64,000 nt of DNA from Erodium maritimum (taxonomy: Eukaryota; Streptophyta; Magnoliopsida; Geraniales; Geraniaceae): the NCBI GenBank assembly GCA_963921825.1, contig OY997594.1:32718956-32782955 (forward strand), read 5' to 3'. A program made the translations under genes and the position numbers. The notes under the pieces were generated by a model. The model was not told where the DNA came from. It made no database searches and worked only from the letters and a program-made list of their open reading frames with translations. Shown here in pieces: positions 13,343 through 25,575 of this stretch; positions within the stretch are counted from its first letter, which is position 1; every line of letters begins with the position of its first letter.

Positions 13343-13622
13343 TGTTATGAAAAAATGTGTTGGATGACTAATTCATTTCATGGAGACTTAAGTTGCAAGA
13401 CTTTTGGCTTTCTATTTTTCTTCTTTATGTGTAGGTTAATGTGTATAAGTTAATATGCCATTAAAATTATGACATTTCATGTACATGTTATGAGCCTATA
13501 AATAGAGGGATTGTAAAGGACGAAAGCATATCAATGAAATAATATATTCTACTCTCTATGTTCTCATTAACTCTCTAATATCGTTCTTCTATTTATAACA
13601 TTTTGTTCTTATTTTCACAACA
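13343..13622 (+). repeat. 3' LTR of the copia element
   Basis: It starts TGTTATGAAAAAATG right after the purine tract AAAGGGGGAG and ends TTTTCACAACA. It is followed by the target duplication GTTCG and is collinear with 1317-1597, with a few small indels. Confidence 0.92.
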
Positions 13623-13627
13623 GTTCG

Positions 13628-14349
13628 TAATTAAAACAGAAAATATATATTTCTACCTTTTAACCTTGGTAAAAGAAACCATACACAGGTTCATAAATGG
13701 ATTTGGCCGTAGGAACACGTGTGCTCCTCTGCTAGAAACAAATATATTTAGGTTGTCCACACAAATTCTGAATAGTTATAACAATGCATTTAAAGGTTAA
13801 GCTTATAGCTTTCATTTAGTCGATTATAATAATTAGGTTGACAATTTTAATAGCCACCCAAAATCTTCATATAGTAACTTAAATTGTTAAATGGGTCGAT
13901 ATTAGTAGCATTCCACCTTATTTCACGTGTAAGAAAATGCATGAAACATTCATTTAACCTCTCCTTCCTTAAACAACCACTAAAAAACATAACATGTCAC
14001 ATCTCAGTGTAATGACTAGAAACAGATTGTATATCACTAGAAGAAGTAAAGCTATTGGTAGCGGGAATATTTGAAGCAATAAGTCCTTAAGAATTAAGGT
14101 TCCGAAGACACGTAAGACACGCGGTGGAAGAAAAGGAAGCTTGAACCTCACAAAAGAAAATGTAAATACGTGTTGAGATTCCGATCTCGTATCATTGATG
14201 TAAAAAGATATATTGCTCCATCAGTCATAAAGTAAAAGGCTACCAAAAAGAATTAGAAAGAAGGATGGGCCTCTGATCAATCACTTCAATCATTTTTTTC
14301 GAGTTTATTTGTTACTTTTTTAAGGGGAGTTTATTAGTTATTTTGTTTT
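13628..14349. other. Intergenic stretch, nothing recognised
   Basis: This is AT-rich sequence between the copia element and the next retroposon. No coding frame with a recognisable motif, RNA gene or terminal repeat was found. Confidence 0.5.
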
Positions 14350-14365
14350 ACAAGAAAACGTTATT

Positions 14366-15205
14366 TTTCTTTACTGAAAGTTGTAATTTTATAAACGTTT
14401 ATATCAGAACAACGATGTACGTCAAAGAATATGCTTTCGGGCACTAAGATCAGACAGAAAGAGCAATGACTCACTGAACCTTTTTTCACTAGAACTGTCA
14501 CAGACAGTATTTGAACATTATATAGGCAATGATAGAATACGGGGATGAGAAGGTGGTACTATAATTCCTGCTCCGAAAACTGGTCAAGGAACTCAACAGT
14601 AGTGGTGGGAGGCAATACATGAATCGGGGTTCCCTCTCTGGAAAAACTCATGATTCTCTGTTCCCTAGGCATTGATCCTGCAAAGACAAACTCAAATAAA
14701 GTAAATAGGACCTTTTTGATCAGCCATCTCCATACTCGTGAAGATGGTCGAGGTGGTTGCAGCGGTGGAGGCCAAGGAGAAGGACGCACCGGCTGCGGCT
14801 ACGGCTTCAGGGATGTCTCTAGAGATGGCGGCGGCACAGATGACGGCGACATCACAAACGCCGACGATATCAGAGACGGCGGCGGCATCATCAGGGACGG
14901 CGGCCTCAGAGACGGAAACCCTCGGAATTACAGAATAGGGACTAAAACAAGTTGGGAGACGTTGTGTTGGTGGCGGAAGGAGGTCAACGTCGCGGTGGCT
15001 AGAGGCGGATCGAACGAAACCCTAGTAGAGAAAATCTTCGCATGATCCCTAAGGAGGGTGCAAGGGAGAGGATGTGTAGAGGAGAGAAGCATAACCATGG
15101 CATAGGTTATGGTAAAAATCATGGCCATAGTCATGGCTTTTGGGTGTTGCGACAGAGAGCTCCTATGGTTTAGAGAGAATTTCCCAATGATCGGGTACTA
15201 TAAAT
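14366..15205 (-). mobile_element. Small non-LTR retroposon (family D) with 16-bp target duplication
   Basis: A perfect 16-bp direct repeat ACAAGAAAACGTTATT flanks the unit (14350-14365 and 15206-15221), the mark of target-primed reverse transcription. Read on the minus strand, the 840-bp unit ends in a short A-rich tail and contains a proline-rich reading stretch (residues like PSPWPPPLQPPRPSSR), an acceptor-like GTTTGTCTTTGCAG at about 14690, then a QRIM.FSREG stretch. Near its 3' end is an ACTGTCTGTGACAGTTCTAG motif shared with several other copies in this window. No reverse transcriptase is encoded, so it must use a LINE in trans. Confidence 0.85.
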
Positions 15206-15304
15206 ACAAGAAAACGTTATTGAAAAACAATGGTCCATATATTTATTTTATTTAGTTAATATCGGAAATTTTATTAGCATTAAGAGAGTAGTACTTTTTT
15301 TATA

Positions 15305-15783
15305 GGGTTAAATATTGAAACTTACTCTTAAGTATTGGTCACGAACACTACACTACCCACGTTTTCAAAATGAACACTACACTACCTTTAAGTATTGGTC
15401 ACACGATTTTGTTAGTAATAATGGTCGGAATTTTCCATTCCGTTAGTCATATGACCTTAAGTGTCGTATAACGGATGATAAAATGACGTTTCCCCTCAAT
15501 TATATAAACTCTACACATTTTACAAGGAACATTACTAATGTACCCTCGTTATTGTTCCTTATAAAATGTATAGAGGTCAAATACTTTAGGGCAAAAAAAC
15601 GTCATTTTACCATCCATTATATGACACTTGAAGTCATATGACTAACGGAATGGAAAATTCCGACCATTTTTACTAACAAAATCGCGTGACCAAGACTTAA
15701 AGGTAGTGTAGTGTTCATTTTGAAAACGTGGGTAGTATAGTGTTCGTGACCAATACTTAAGAGTAAGTTTCGATATTTAACCC
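15305..15783. mobile_element. Hairpin MITE (copy 1), Mutator-type, 479 bp
   Basis: The unit is almost one long inverted repeat. Arms of about 220 bp start GGGTTAAATATTGAAAC and match the reverse complement of the right end with few differences. It is flanked by a 10-bp direct repeat TTTTTTTATA (15295-15304 and 15784-15793), in keeping with the 9-10 bp duplications of Mutator-like elements. No ORF is present. A second copy of identical length is at 23012-23490. It sits at the 5' edge of the LINE that follows. Confidence 0.88.
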
Positions 15784-15793
15784 TTTTTTTATA

Positions 15794-18700
15794 CTATTAT
15801 TGTTAGTTTTGAGAGTATGAATTCTGTTAGGGTTTCAGTGTCGTCTCTTTCGGTTTGGTCTTCATAGTCCAGTCAACCACGATCCTCCCGACGATGTTCT
15901 AGTTTCTCTTCTCTATCGTCATAGCGTTCTCCCCAACCCTCCATGACCAGTTGGGTTCCTCGATTTTTGACTGGCCAAAACAACTCGGCCCCGAGGCCTC
16001 CTTCACCTTCATCTTCTCCAATTACCTCTACTTCAATTAGCTTCGCTCAGATTCGACTACCCCGCCCCCAGATTCTTTGTCCCAGGTGACCTAATGCCTC
16101 AATGTCAGCGACGGTTGGATCTAGGATCCGGAATTTTTCCCAGTAACCCTCGCTTGATGGAGAAACCTAATTTGAGGATCCTAGCGTGGAATTCTCAGGT
16201 ATGGGATCCCAGCTGCATAAGCAACATCAGCGACATCTTCTTCGCGACAAACAACCGCATATTGCGTTCCTATCCGAGACTCTCCTCTCGGCAACGCTCC
16301 CTGGGTTTCCATGGATACATCTGCCAACTGGCGTTGGACACCTAGAGGGGCTTGGCATTATTCTGGGTTGTTAGGATCAATGTGATCTCCAGTTCATCGG
16401 ACTCCCACTTTATTAAAGTTGGGGTCTTAACTCTGGGGCTCGCTGACCTACGATTGATTTGTATCTATGGTGAAGCAGGGTGGGAAAATCGGCACCGGAC
16501 TTGGGACATACTTCATCATCTACATCTACCCATCTGTCCTAACTGGATCATTATCGAGGACTTCAATGGTATCCTGGATCAAGCAGAGACGGTAGGGGTG
16601 GAACCAATCCCTCTGACTTTGCAGAAAACTTTTGCTTGATTGTTGATGAACTTAATCTTGTAGACATCCGCATGATGGGACACCAATATACATGGTTCCG
16701 GGGGAGAAACCATGATAGGCATATGTAGTCCCGTCTGGATAGGGCATTGGTTTCTAGCCCTTGCTATTACTCTTTGTCTGACTTGGATCTCGGTAACACA
16801 GGTAACACGACCTCGGATCACTACCCGATCCTCCTCTCTCTACCAAAGAATGTGGCTCATCGAGGGCCCAAAAAATTTCGTTTTAAATCTCAATGGGTCC
16901 AGGATCCGGGATGTGGCCAGGTGGTAAAGGATAGATGGGATAAAATGCCCTCAGTACCTATTGCTGATGTGATACGCATGGTGGGGTATCTCTTGAGGAG
17001 TGGGTCGCAACCACTTTCAGTAGAATGTCAATCATATCAAGTAGTGTCAACATCGCATTGTAGAGTTGAATGGTAGAACAGACCGTGTCGGAGTGCACAT
17101 GAGAGAAGCTATTCAAATCCCATATGAACGAGCGATTAGTTCTCTTGAGACGTTTTGGCGTCAACGAGCAAAACAACACTGGTTGACGGATGGAGACCGG
17201 AACACACAAAAAATCCAAGCTTCACGTTCCTATAGATGTCGGGTCAATGTTGTAGCTGCCTTGAAAGATGTGATGGGAGAGCTAGCCACGTGGGATACTA
17301 GAATGCGCGAACTGATACTGGACTACTTTGGACAACTCTTCTCTACTAGCCATCAGATCCTGGATTCCTTTCCTATTCTTCTCCCTAGGTCGGGTGACGG
17401 CTGCCCAAAATCAATGTCTTTCAAACCCAGAAACGGCATTGGAAATGAGAACTGCGGTATTCCAGATGGGGCCTAATAAACCCCTGGGACCAGACAACCT
17501 CAACCTATGGTTCTACCACCATTACTATTTGTTGGTGTCTGATAGGTGATTCGGTTTATCCAGGGCGTGCTCAAAACTAGGGTGTTTGACCCAGCCTTGA
17601 ATGACACCTCCATCATTCTCATCCCCAAGAAACCAGATCCGGATGTGGTTAGTGATTTACGCCCCATTACGTAATGCAATGTCATTTTCCGGATCTTATC
17701 TAAAGTCATGGGATATAGACTATGACCCTCCTTCAACATGTGATATTTGAGATGCAGGGAGCATTTATACCGGGACGGTCTATTCATGACAATGTCCTCG
17801 TCACCTTTGAGGTCATTCACTTTTTACGTCGAAAGAGGCAAGGGGAATTGGGTGTTATGTCCCTAAAGTTGGATATGAGTAAGGCCTACGATCGGGTGGA
17901 GTGGGACTATCTACTGATTATTATGGCTAGACTTAGTTTCTCAACCGAATGGATCGAACTAGTGGCCTGTTATATGAAGATTGTTCAGTAGATGATATCT
18001 TCGGGAGGACGGGAGACCCTAAAATTCATCCCTTCCAAAGGGCTTCGCCAGGGGGGTCCTTTGTCCTCATACCTCTTTCTCCTCTGTGTGGAGGGCCTCT
18101 CCTTTTTACCAAAGCAGGCACAGGAAGCTGATCATATCCATGGAGTAAGAATTGCTAAAGGCGCTTCCAAAATTTCGCACATGTTCTTCGTTGACGACTG
18201 TTATATATTTTGAAGAGCAACGACGAGTGAGGCTGGATATGTTAGAGATATTCTGGGTCTCTTTGGGAAACTATCAGGACAGGTACTCAACCTACATAAA
18301 TCCTCTATTTTCTTAAGCACGAACACCTCGCCCACAATACGCCAAGAATGTTTTTAGATTCTGTCTATTGTTGAGACATCAGCCACATCTATGTACATGT
18401 GGGTTCCCAATATGATAGGTCGGAATAAGAATTCAGCTATGGCCTACCTGGGAGACAGAATCATCAAACATATGCGGTCACGGGATGACAAACTCTTATC
18501 TCCTACATGTAGGGAGGTTATGATCCGGTCGGTTCTCACATCCCTCCTAGTCGGTATTTCGAGTGCCCTAGAGGATAGTGTCCCAAATCCGTGTAGTTTT
18601 AGCGCATTTTTTGTGTGTGTGTGGGGGGGGGGGGGGGGGCAGTCGCCCCAGCCAATCATTTGGCAAGACTGGGGTAAATTGTGTATGTCAAAGGATGTGG

Positions 18701-20239
18701 GAGGTATGGCATTCCGAAATTTGCATGATGTCAATATGGCTCTTCTCTGCAAACATGAATGGGGTATCATTCACCGTCCTCTCTCTCTCTCTAGTCGCTC
18801 GGGTTCTAAAGACCAAATACTTCCCTTCTGCTACGTTTTTACAGGCACAGATGGGGGCCAACCCAAGTTTCACGTGGGCAAGCATCCTATCCACGCAAGT
18901 TCTCTTAAGGGGCGGGCTACGTATAGCGATTGGGGATGGGCATGACACGAAGATCAGGGGTACGCATTAGTTATTGGGCTCTAACCCAAAGATCATATTC
19001 ACACGTGATACTTTAGAGGGTGCCTCGGTAGCGGGTCTAATGGTCCCCATATCGCATTGCTAGGATGAGGAGCTTATATCTTGTCTGTTTGAGGCGGAGG
19101 ATAGGGAATAGATCCTCCAGGTCCCCCTGTCTGTCAACAGGTCAAGGGATGCTTGGTATTGGGAGACTGAGCGCACATGGATCTACTCAACAAAGACCGA
19201 ATATTCGATTCTAGAAAATACCTGCCACCTTGCCCGTCAAAACACAATTGCGGTAGCCTAGGAATCTATTTAGGTTTACCGGTCCCACCGCGCCCAAGGG
19301 TCTTTCTATGGAGGTGTCTTACGCACACACTACAGGTATCCACTAACCTGGACCGCAAATATGTCCCAATTACCCCAACATGCGACATATGTGGTTAGGA
19401 CCCGGAGACGGATGATCACTTGTTTCTAGGATGCGGATTTGCGAAGACCTATTGGACCCAATTTGGTGGGTTACCTCCCTATGACCTTACCATGAGATAT
19501 GTTGATTGGTGGGAGGCTATTGATACACTAGGGAGAGGACCAGAGTGGCATAGATTTTCTCCGTCTTATGGGAAATTTAGAAAGCTCGAAATACTCTAAA
19601 ATAGGGAGGGACCACGCCCGCGACCCTGGTAGTGGTTTCGACTGCACATACTCACCTCATGGCATGGAGGGAAGCCAAATATACCTTGGAGACCCCTCAC
19701 GTGCCTCCTCCTTCCTGGTCTTCCCGATGGATTCAGCCCGATATGGGTACAATAGTTATAAATGCTGATGGGGCCGCTTTCCAAGAAACAAACCAATCAG
19801 CCTAGGGCGTCATAGACAAAATTACAAGAGGAGGAGTGAGACTATCGGTTAATGGACTCCTCCTAGGCTACTGGATCCCGATAATGGTGGAAGCATATGT
19901 AATTGGTATGGCGTTCGGAAACATGGACGCTCTATGAACAGGACTAATTGTCATCAGGTCAGACGCTTAGTAACTACTGAACATGATCATGGTAGGGGAA
20001 CCTCCAACCTCCCCGGTCGGGACCATTATTAGTGATATCCGTCATATGCTTTCTCAAAAAGAGTGAATAAACCTCCAATTTTTACAAAAAAAAACTACGA
20101 ACAAAGTTGTCCACTAGCTTGCCAAAAAAGCGCGTTCTATGTCAGTTATTTAGTGGACAGAACCTCTTTCTGGCGCACTCAAGTGTATCATGAACTCTGA
20201 TAATTAATAAGAAGTCGCACATTTCAGTAAGGAAAAAAA
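15794..20239 (+). mobile_element. LINE retrotransposon with RNase H, near full length but dead
   Basis: Pieces appear in the order of a plant L1-type ORF2. The endonuclease has NLRILAWNSQ (about 16170), WIIIEDFNGILD (about 16540) and TSDHYPILLS (about 16815). The reverse transcriptase has GAFIPGRSIHDNVL, LKLDMSKAYDRVEW, KGLRQGGPLS and FVDD in place of FADD (17722-18213). A zinc-knuckle-like PPRPRVFLWRC and CDICG follow at about 19290-19390, then RNase H with INADGA at about 19750. Stops and frameshifts break it throughout. It ends in a poly(A)-like tract at 20231. Flanking AGAGTAGTACTTTTT (15285-15299) and AGAGTATTACTTTTT (20240-20254) match at 14 of 15 bases. No ORF1 is recognisable upstream of the endonuclease. 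Confidence 0.9.
18613..18640 (+). repeat. Poly-G tract within the LINE
   Basis: A TG repeat runs directly into a G homopolymer of about 18 bases inside the LINE coding remnant. It may fold as a G-quadruplex and is also a likely place for assembly length errors. Confidence 0.85.
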
Positions 20240-20254
20240 AGAGTATTACTTTTT

Positions 20255-20429
20255 AAAATTAATACTTGATAAATTAGAAAAAAAAATTAAGATAATTTAA
20301 CATTTAATGAGATAATAAGATGATGATTTAAAAAATACTATATGAATATATGCTCTCAGTAATATTATCAATTAAAAGGATAATCTAATAAATGAATACA
20401 AACACAAGTTAAAATAACCTAATTCTACA
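20255..20429. other. AT-rich spacer, nothing recognised
   Basis: Very AT-rich sequence between the LINE target duplication and the next retroposon. No feature is supported. Confidence 0.5.
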
Positions 20430-20980
20430 GGCAGCGCTTTATTTCTCTCGATGAAAAGCTCTCCTCTAATCGGCTTTACCCTCGTTTGTTGTTTACGATG
20501 TTGCTCCCTTCTTAGTGCTTTGATCCAGCCATCTCTCTCGATGCTCCCACCAATGTTGATTTAACCACCTCTGACTCCACCATATGTGTCCTTCACTGCC
20601 CGCTACCCCTTATGAACGTTTCCTTCTATAGGGATTTTGGCCTCAATGGGGCGAACGTGAGGTCTGCTAAGCAGCCTCGTGGGTCTCCATGAGGACCATG
20701 TGGCATCACGGGGTGCGGTAAAGGAGCCACACCCCAGCCCCAAAGGAACAAACACCATCTGTTCTTTAGCCTCCTCCGTTCCCTATCATACTACTTGGAC
20801 GACTGTTATGCCATAACAGGCCAGTTCAAGTCGAGATGGTGAATATTTACAGGATATCTCGTGCATCCCATCGTATGAATAAGGACCCACCCTCTAGTTT
20901 TCTCCCTGGTAATATCGGGTATCTTGTCTAGGATCAGTGTTTCGGTCGTCACCGAAATTATATCTCGTCCTATTTTGTTT
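20430..20980 (+). mobile_element. Retroposon remnant (family C), plus orientation
   Basis: It matches the reverse complement of about 30668-31000 over several hundred bases, roughly three quarters identical by eye. Shared blocks include GGGTCTCCATGAGGACC, CACCATCTGTTCTTTAGCC and GTTCAAGTCGAGATGG, and the end motif GTCACCGAAATTA.ATCTCGTC. No long ORF or reverse transcriptase is seen. The 5' boundary is approximate. It is most likely a non-autonomous or truncated retroposon. Confidence 0.6.
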
Positions 20981-23011
20981 CATGACGTTATTGTATGATC
21001 TTCGTGATCTTTCATTTTCATTATCACTAAAATTGTTTAGTATGCTAAAAAAATCTAATAGCAGAAAACTGATGCACCTTCTTTCTTCTTTTATTGACTA
21101 TAAACTTTTAAAAATTATTAATATTATTGTACAAGAGAGTCACAAAGATAATAATAATGATCATGGCCTTGTTCATAACAAAAAATTGGCATGAACTATC
21201 TTGCATTTTGACCATGATAAATGAAGAACTTACCAGATTACTGAGCATGAAAGGTGATATGATGAGGAAGCTATGAATGAGAGATGTGTACCTTATAACA
21301 TTTTGATCAAATTCGCTTGATACTCTATAGGTACTACTAGTTTTTTCTTTGATTCTCGATATGGACTTTTTTTTACTGGTTTCATAGGCCGAGACGTTGA
21401 GCAGAAATGGATTTTTCTGCGATAAGTAGTGGACAGATTGGATCTATACATTTAGTTGTATGGCTTGCATTTGTTTTACTAGAAAATCCAAAGGACTAGA
21501 AGGCCATAATCATCTTCATCATGGCTCCCTTGTATGCCACTGCATCATTTGTTCTTCTGCGAGCTATTTATTTCTCGGATCTTGTATTTTGTTTTATCAG
21601 CAATGTAAATTTAAACTGAAATCTCTCTTGAGATAAAAAAAGAGTACAAAATAAAGATGGTCTAGCTATAGATCTGAAATACGAGCGCTGACATGATAGC
21701 TCAGCCTCTTGACCGTCCTAACGTTCTTTGTTCTGGTTCGATCCTTTTAGGATCTTTTGTTTAATTTGAGGCTGAGTCTTGTTCAGTCCTCTTGTTCTTA
21801 GGCTCTGCCATTACCTTGTTTTTTGCCCTCCTTTTTCATTCTCTGAAAAGGTCGAGCTTTATAATATGCATTGCTGATAAAAAAAACGAGGGAAACTAAC
21901 TGATAAGATAAAAAAATGAACCAACAACGGACACGAGCGTTGGCATGACAGCTCAGCCTCAAGAGTATCACAACAAAAGAAGAATACAAAGAAAAAAGTC
22001 TAAGTATCTAAATTTTACAACCATTAAGATCAATAAAGTAAAATAGGTTTAAAATCGTGATTTTTCTACCATGAAGCACAGTTAAGACCTTTTTTTCATC
22101 AGCAAACGAGAATTTATTAATTTAAGTCTTCAAAATGAATGAACAAGAACAAGGGATAAACTCTTAAGAGAATACGAAGCAACAAGGCTTACTATACACA
22201 GACGAAGGTCGCGTCTAAAAAAACTAAACCCAATTTTTCCTCACTTGAAGCACAGACGAAGGGTCCCAACAAGAAGAAAAATAATACAACGAAAAATACA
22301 GAAAAAGGTCTGAAACCGGAATTTTTCAACCATTCAAGACCTTGATTTTTCAAATATTAAGTACAAACAATACGTACATAAATTAATCGACTGTTACAAA
22401 TAATAAAACATACAGTCTCATCATGACCATCAATCAATCACACAAATTAGTCGGATTTTGTATCTATTGTATTACATTACACGAGTAAAGCAATTACAAA
22501 GCTATGCCTTAACCTTACGGGTCCTTTTACAATAAGAGATATGTTGTTCTTCCTCAAAGTTTAAATATATACTTTTTGATTCATTACTTTTCTTAATTTA
22601 TGACCACAAATTATTCCTCTACTTTAAAAAAAAAAAAACTTTTATCTCGTTTTATTTTCGGCCAAATTTAAATGCAACATTGCAAGCCACATAAAATAGT
22701 ATCTGCAGATGTTACATATTTGGTCCACGTAGGAAGGTAAGTTAAAAAGTCAATTTCTCTTTTCCTTATGTTTATGGACCGACTTCCATATTGGTGTGAC
22801 ATGACCAAACTCAGTCACTCCCAACATTCATATCCACTTGATCAAGAATTTAGGGTCGTACTCAACAATATCGGGTCAGCACTGATCTATTTTTATGGCG
22901 TTTCTTGTTATTTATGATATGGATAACTATGAAATCATATTCCAATGATTTTTAGTCCCAAAAACTAACTCGTCTTATTTTAGTTTTCAATACACATCTA
23001 ATAAAAAGTTA
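20981..23011. other. Intergenic DNA with scattered retroposon tails
   Basis: No gene is supported. At least two stretches look like 3' ends of LINE or SINE copies: one ending GAGATAAAAAAAGAG at about 21650 and one ending TTGCTGATAAAAAAAACG at about 21890. An imperfect 28-bp repeat starting ACGAGCG lies at 21681-21708 and 21933-21960 (25 of 28 identical), on either side of the second tail. The remainder is AT-rich and unassigned. Confidence 0.5.
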
Positions 23012-23490
23012 TGGTTAAATATCAAAACTTACTCTTAAGTATTGGTCACGAACACTACACTACCCATGTTTTCAAAATGAACACTACACTACCTTTAAGT
23101 ATTGGTCACACGATTTTGTTAGTAAAAATGGACGGAATTTTCCATTCCGTTAGTCATATGACCTCAAGTGTCATATAATAGATGGTAAAATGACGTTTCC
23201 CCTTAATTATATGACCTCTACACATTTTATAAGGAACATTACCATTGTACTCTCTTTATTGTTCCTTATAAAATGTATAGATGTCAAATACTTAAGGGAA
23301 AAAAGACGTCATTTTACCATCCATTATATGGCATTTGAGGCCATATGACTAACGGAATGAAAAATTTCGTCCATTTTTACTAACAAAATCGCGTTACCAA
23401 TACTTAAAGGTAGTGTAGTGTTCATTTTGAAAACGCGGGTAGTGTAGTGTTCGTGACCAATACTTAAGCGTAAGTTTCAATATTTAACTC
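23012..23490. mobile_element. Hairpin MITE (copy 2), Mutator-type, 479 bp
   Basis: It has the same length and layout as the copy at 15305-15783: inverted arms beginning TGGTTAAATATCAAAAC and ending AATATTTAACTC, with ACACTACACTACC blocks in both arms. The flanking A-rich bases give only an unclear target duplication. No ORF is present. Confidence 0.85.
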
Positions 23491-23625
23491 AAAAAAAAAA
23501 ATTGATCGGCAAAGCATATTTAAATTAAACCTCTCTCAAGGAGGAAGAGGAGTACAAGAAGAGAGTCTAGCTACAGACTCTCCAACAAAAAATATCACAA
23601 CAACGGCTACCACTCTGGTAGCAAT

Positions 23626-24035
23626 GAGAGGGTACGCAGACCCAGATAATGAATGGGTACGCAGACCCTGATGATGAAGGGGTACGCAGACCCTGATGAT
23701 GAATGGGTACACAGACCCTGATGAAGCAATGAAGGGGTACGCAGACCCTGATGAACCAATGAAGGGGTACGCAGACCCTGAAGAAGCAATGAAGGGGTAC
23801 GCAGACCCTGAAGAAGCAATGAAGGGGTACGCAGACCCTGAAACCCCACACCGGGGAAACCTCAGAAAAGAAATGAGTGGGTACGCAGACCCTGAAAAGA
23901 AAGGGTACTCCGACCCTGAAGTGGATGGGTACGCAGACCCTGAAATGAGTGGGTACGCAGACCCTGAAAAGAGTGGGTACGCAGACCCTGAAATGAGTGG
24001 GTACGCAGACCCAGAAGTGAGAAGGGTACACAGAC
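23626..24035 (+). repeat. GYADPE-coding minisatellite, 24-, 25- and 30-bp units
   Basis: About fourteen units share GGGTACGCAGACCCTGA. GGTAC starts fall at 23631, 23656, 23681, 23706, then every 30 bp to 23826, then every 24 bp from 23880 to 24000. From 23696 one frame reads through as 129 residues of (M)xGYADPE repeats, but the first units are 25 bp and would shift frame, and one 54-bp spacer is non-repetitive. No promoter, signal peptide or homologous protein was recognised. It is annotated as a tandem repeat with a chance or relic ORF. Confidence 0.88.
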
Positions 24036-25566
24036 CCGAAAAAGAAAAAAGACGGCTAAAAAAGGAGACTCATACCCAAATATAGCCACCATGAAGCACT
24101 CAAGGAAGAGTAGGTCAAACCCGGATTTTCCAAATCATAAGACCAAACAATAGTGAAATATACCAATCTACTGCCATCGTAAGAAAAACACCCTATCTCA
24201 TTAGGACCATCAATGTTAATAGCTCATGTCTTTGTCTATTAAGACAAATTAGGATGGAACCTAGATTTTATTTTAGAATATGCCACTGTTAGTAATTAGA
24301 TATAGAAATAAATTAAAGTTGATTTTAAGAGTCTTGATGGGTCTTTCAAATAGCACTTTTGTCTTTCAGTTGGTATTTTGTTTGTTTCTCTGCGCAGTCC
24401 TTGGTATCTGCGCTTTCTTTGTATTCTGTTTGTTTGGTTTCATGCTCTGCTTTTGAGCTGATTCTGTACTCCGACTGCATTTCTGCAGCTTCCCTTTTTC
24501 CTCCCTTTGGAAATTGTGGATTTATAAAACCTCGCTGATAAAAAAAAAACACAACTTTTTCATATTAACTTCGACTTTGACCTATAAAATATCAAACCTA
24601 ATGGAATTCAGATATCACGAAAAAAAAATACATGAACTCATAAACACCATGCAAGCCAAATGACCAATCATGCGCTATTTGGTCTGTCATGGGCAGAATA
24701 TTATAGGCAAAACATATAATAAGTCATACGACAAATACGGGTACATATGAAACAAATAGTCGAGATACGTTGTTCGTTTAGACGTATGCGTCTATAGAAC
24801 TTACAAACCAAAACTTATGTTTTGTTATCTTTGTTTTAACACGGCATAGTTTAAGCTCAATATTCACATTTCACAGCTCCGCAGTTTGTAATGAACAATA
24901 GCATAACAATAGCAGATCTTCAATTAAGAAAAAAAATTGTTTAGAAAATTAATTTGCAAAAGACACGACATCAAATAAAAACTAAACTTGCTAAAAACAA
25001 TCTTATCCTTGTACGATTGTAAAAATATAACAAAAACTCAACAATAATAAATAAATAAATACCATATAATCTAATACACTAATATATGCTATTAGAGCTT
25101 GACATCTCGCGGACTCCTAACCCCACTTTCTACAAGAAATGTTAATGTCTTCTCAATTTATCAAATTTGTTCCAAATGGGCCAGCCCATATCTCTCTTCT
25201 GAATAGACTCGAGGGCACGTGTAATTCGATCTTCTAGTATCAACTTAATCTTTTAGTTGAGTTGGTCCGTAATTAAATTCTCTTATTTGTGGCAGATCAT
25301 ATTTTTTTGAGTAATGATGAAACTTTCATTAATGTAACTTCAAACTAATTCTTGATAAGAGAAACGTCTCTTATTAAAAAAATTACTAAATTAAATAAAA
25401 AGATTTGTGTATATAATAATTCATATGACTATATTTGAACACTAGATTTAAACTAAATACAACGTAATAAATGATAAAATACGAGACAATATTTCTTGTT
25501 TAAATCTGAGTCAAAACTATTTGTCCATGACCAAAAAATTTATAGATATGTAATACTAAATTACCA
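24036..25566. other. Intergenic DNA with one retroposon tail
   Basis: No gene is seen. The segment 24340-24552 resembles a retroposon 3' end (CT-rich text then ACCTCGCTGATAAAAAAAAAA). The rest is AT-rich without recognisable structure. Confidence 0.5.
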
Positions 25567-25575
25567 TATATTTAT

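Larger units (their letters stand above)
1317..13622 (+). mobile_element. Ty1/copia LTR retrotransposon, decayed, with two nested LTR insertions
   Basis: Two LTRs of about 280 bp (1317-1597 and 13343-13622) are roughly 90 percent alike by eye. Both begin TGTTATGAAAA and end CACAACA. The flanks carry a perfect 5-bp target duplication GTTCG (1312-1316 and 13623-13627). A purine tract, CCAAAGGGGGAG, precedes the 3' LTR. Read in order, the interior keeps a protease-like VDSATT motif (about 6883), a GAG-pre-integrase domain (7285-7674), reverse transcriptase pieces with YVDDLNIIG (about 11624) and RNase H pieces (about 12000-12300). Most of the integrase core is missing, and stops and frameshifts are frequent. 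The length of 12.3 kb is explained by the insertions at 2078-5421 and 8085-10768 and a 513-bp internal duplication. Without them about 5.7 kb remains, a normal copia size. It is not coding-competent. Confidence 0.93.

Noticed and set aside
23567-24031. Minus-strand 154-residue frame with FRVCVPTH repeats
   Set aside because: It is the complement of the GYADPE minisatellite and shows no domain.
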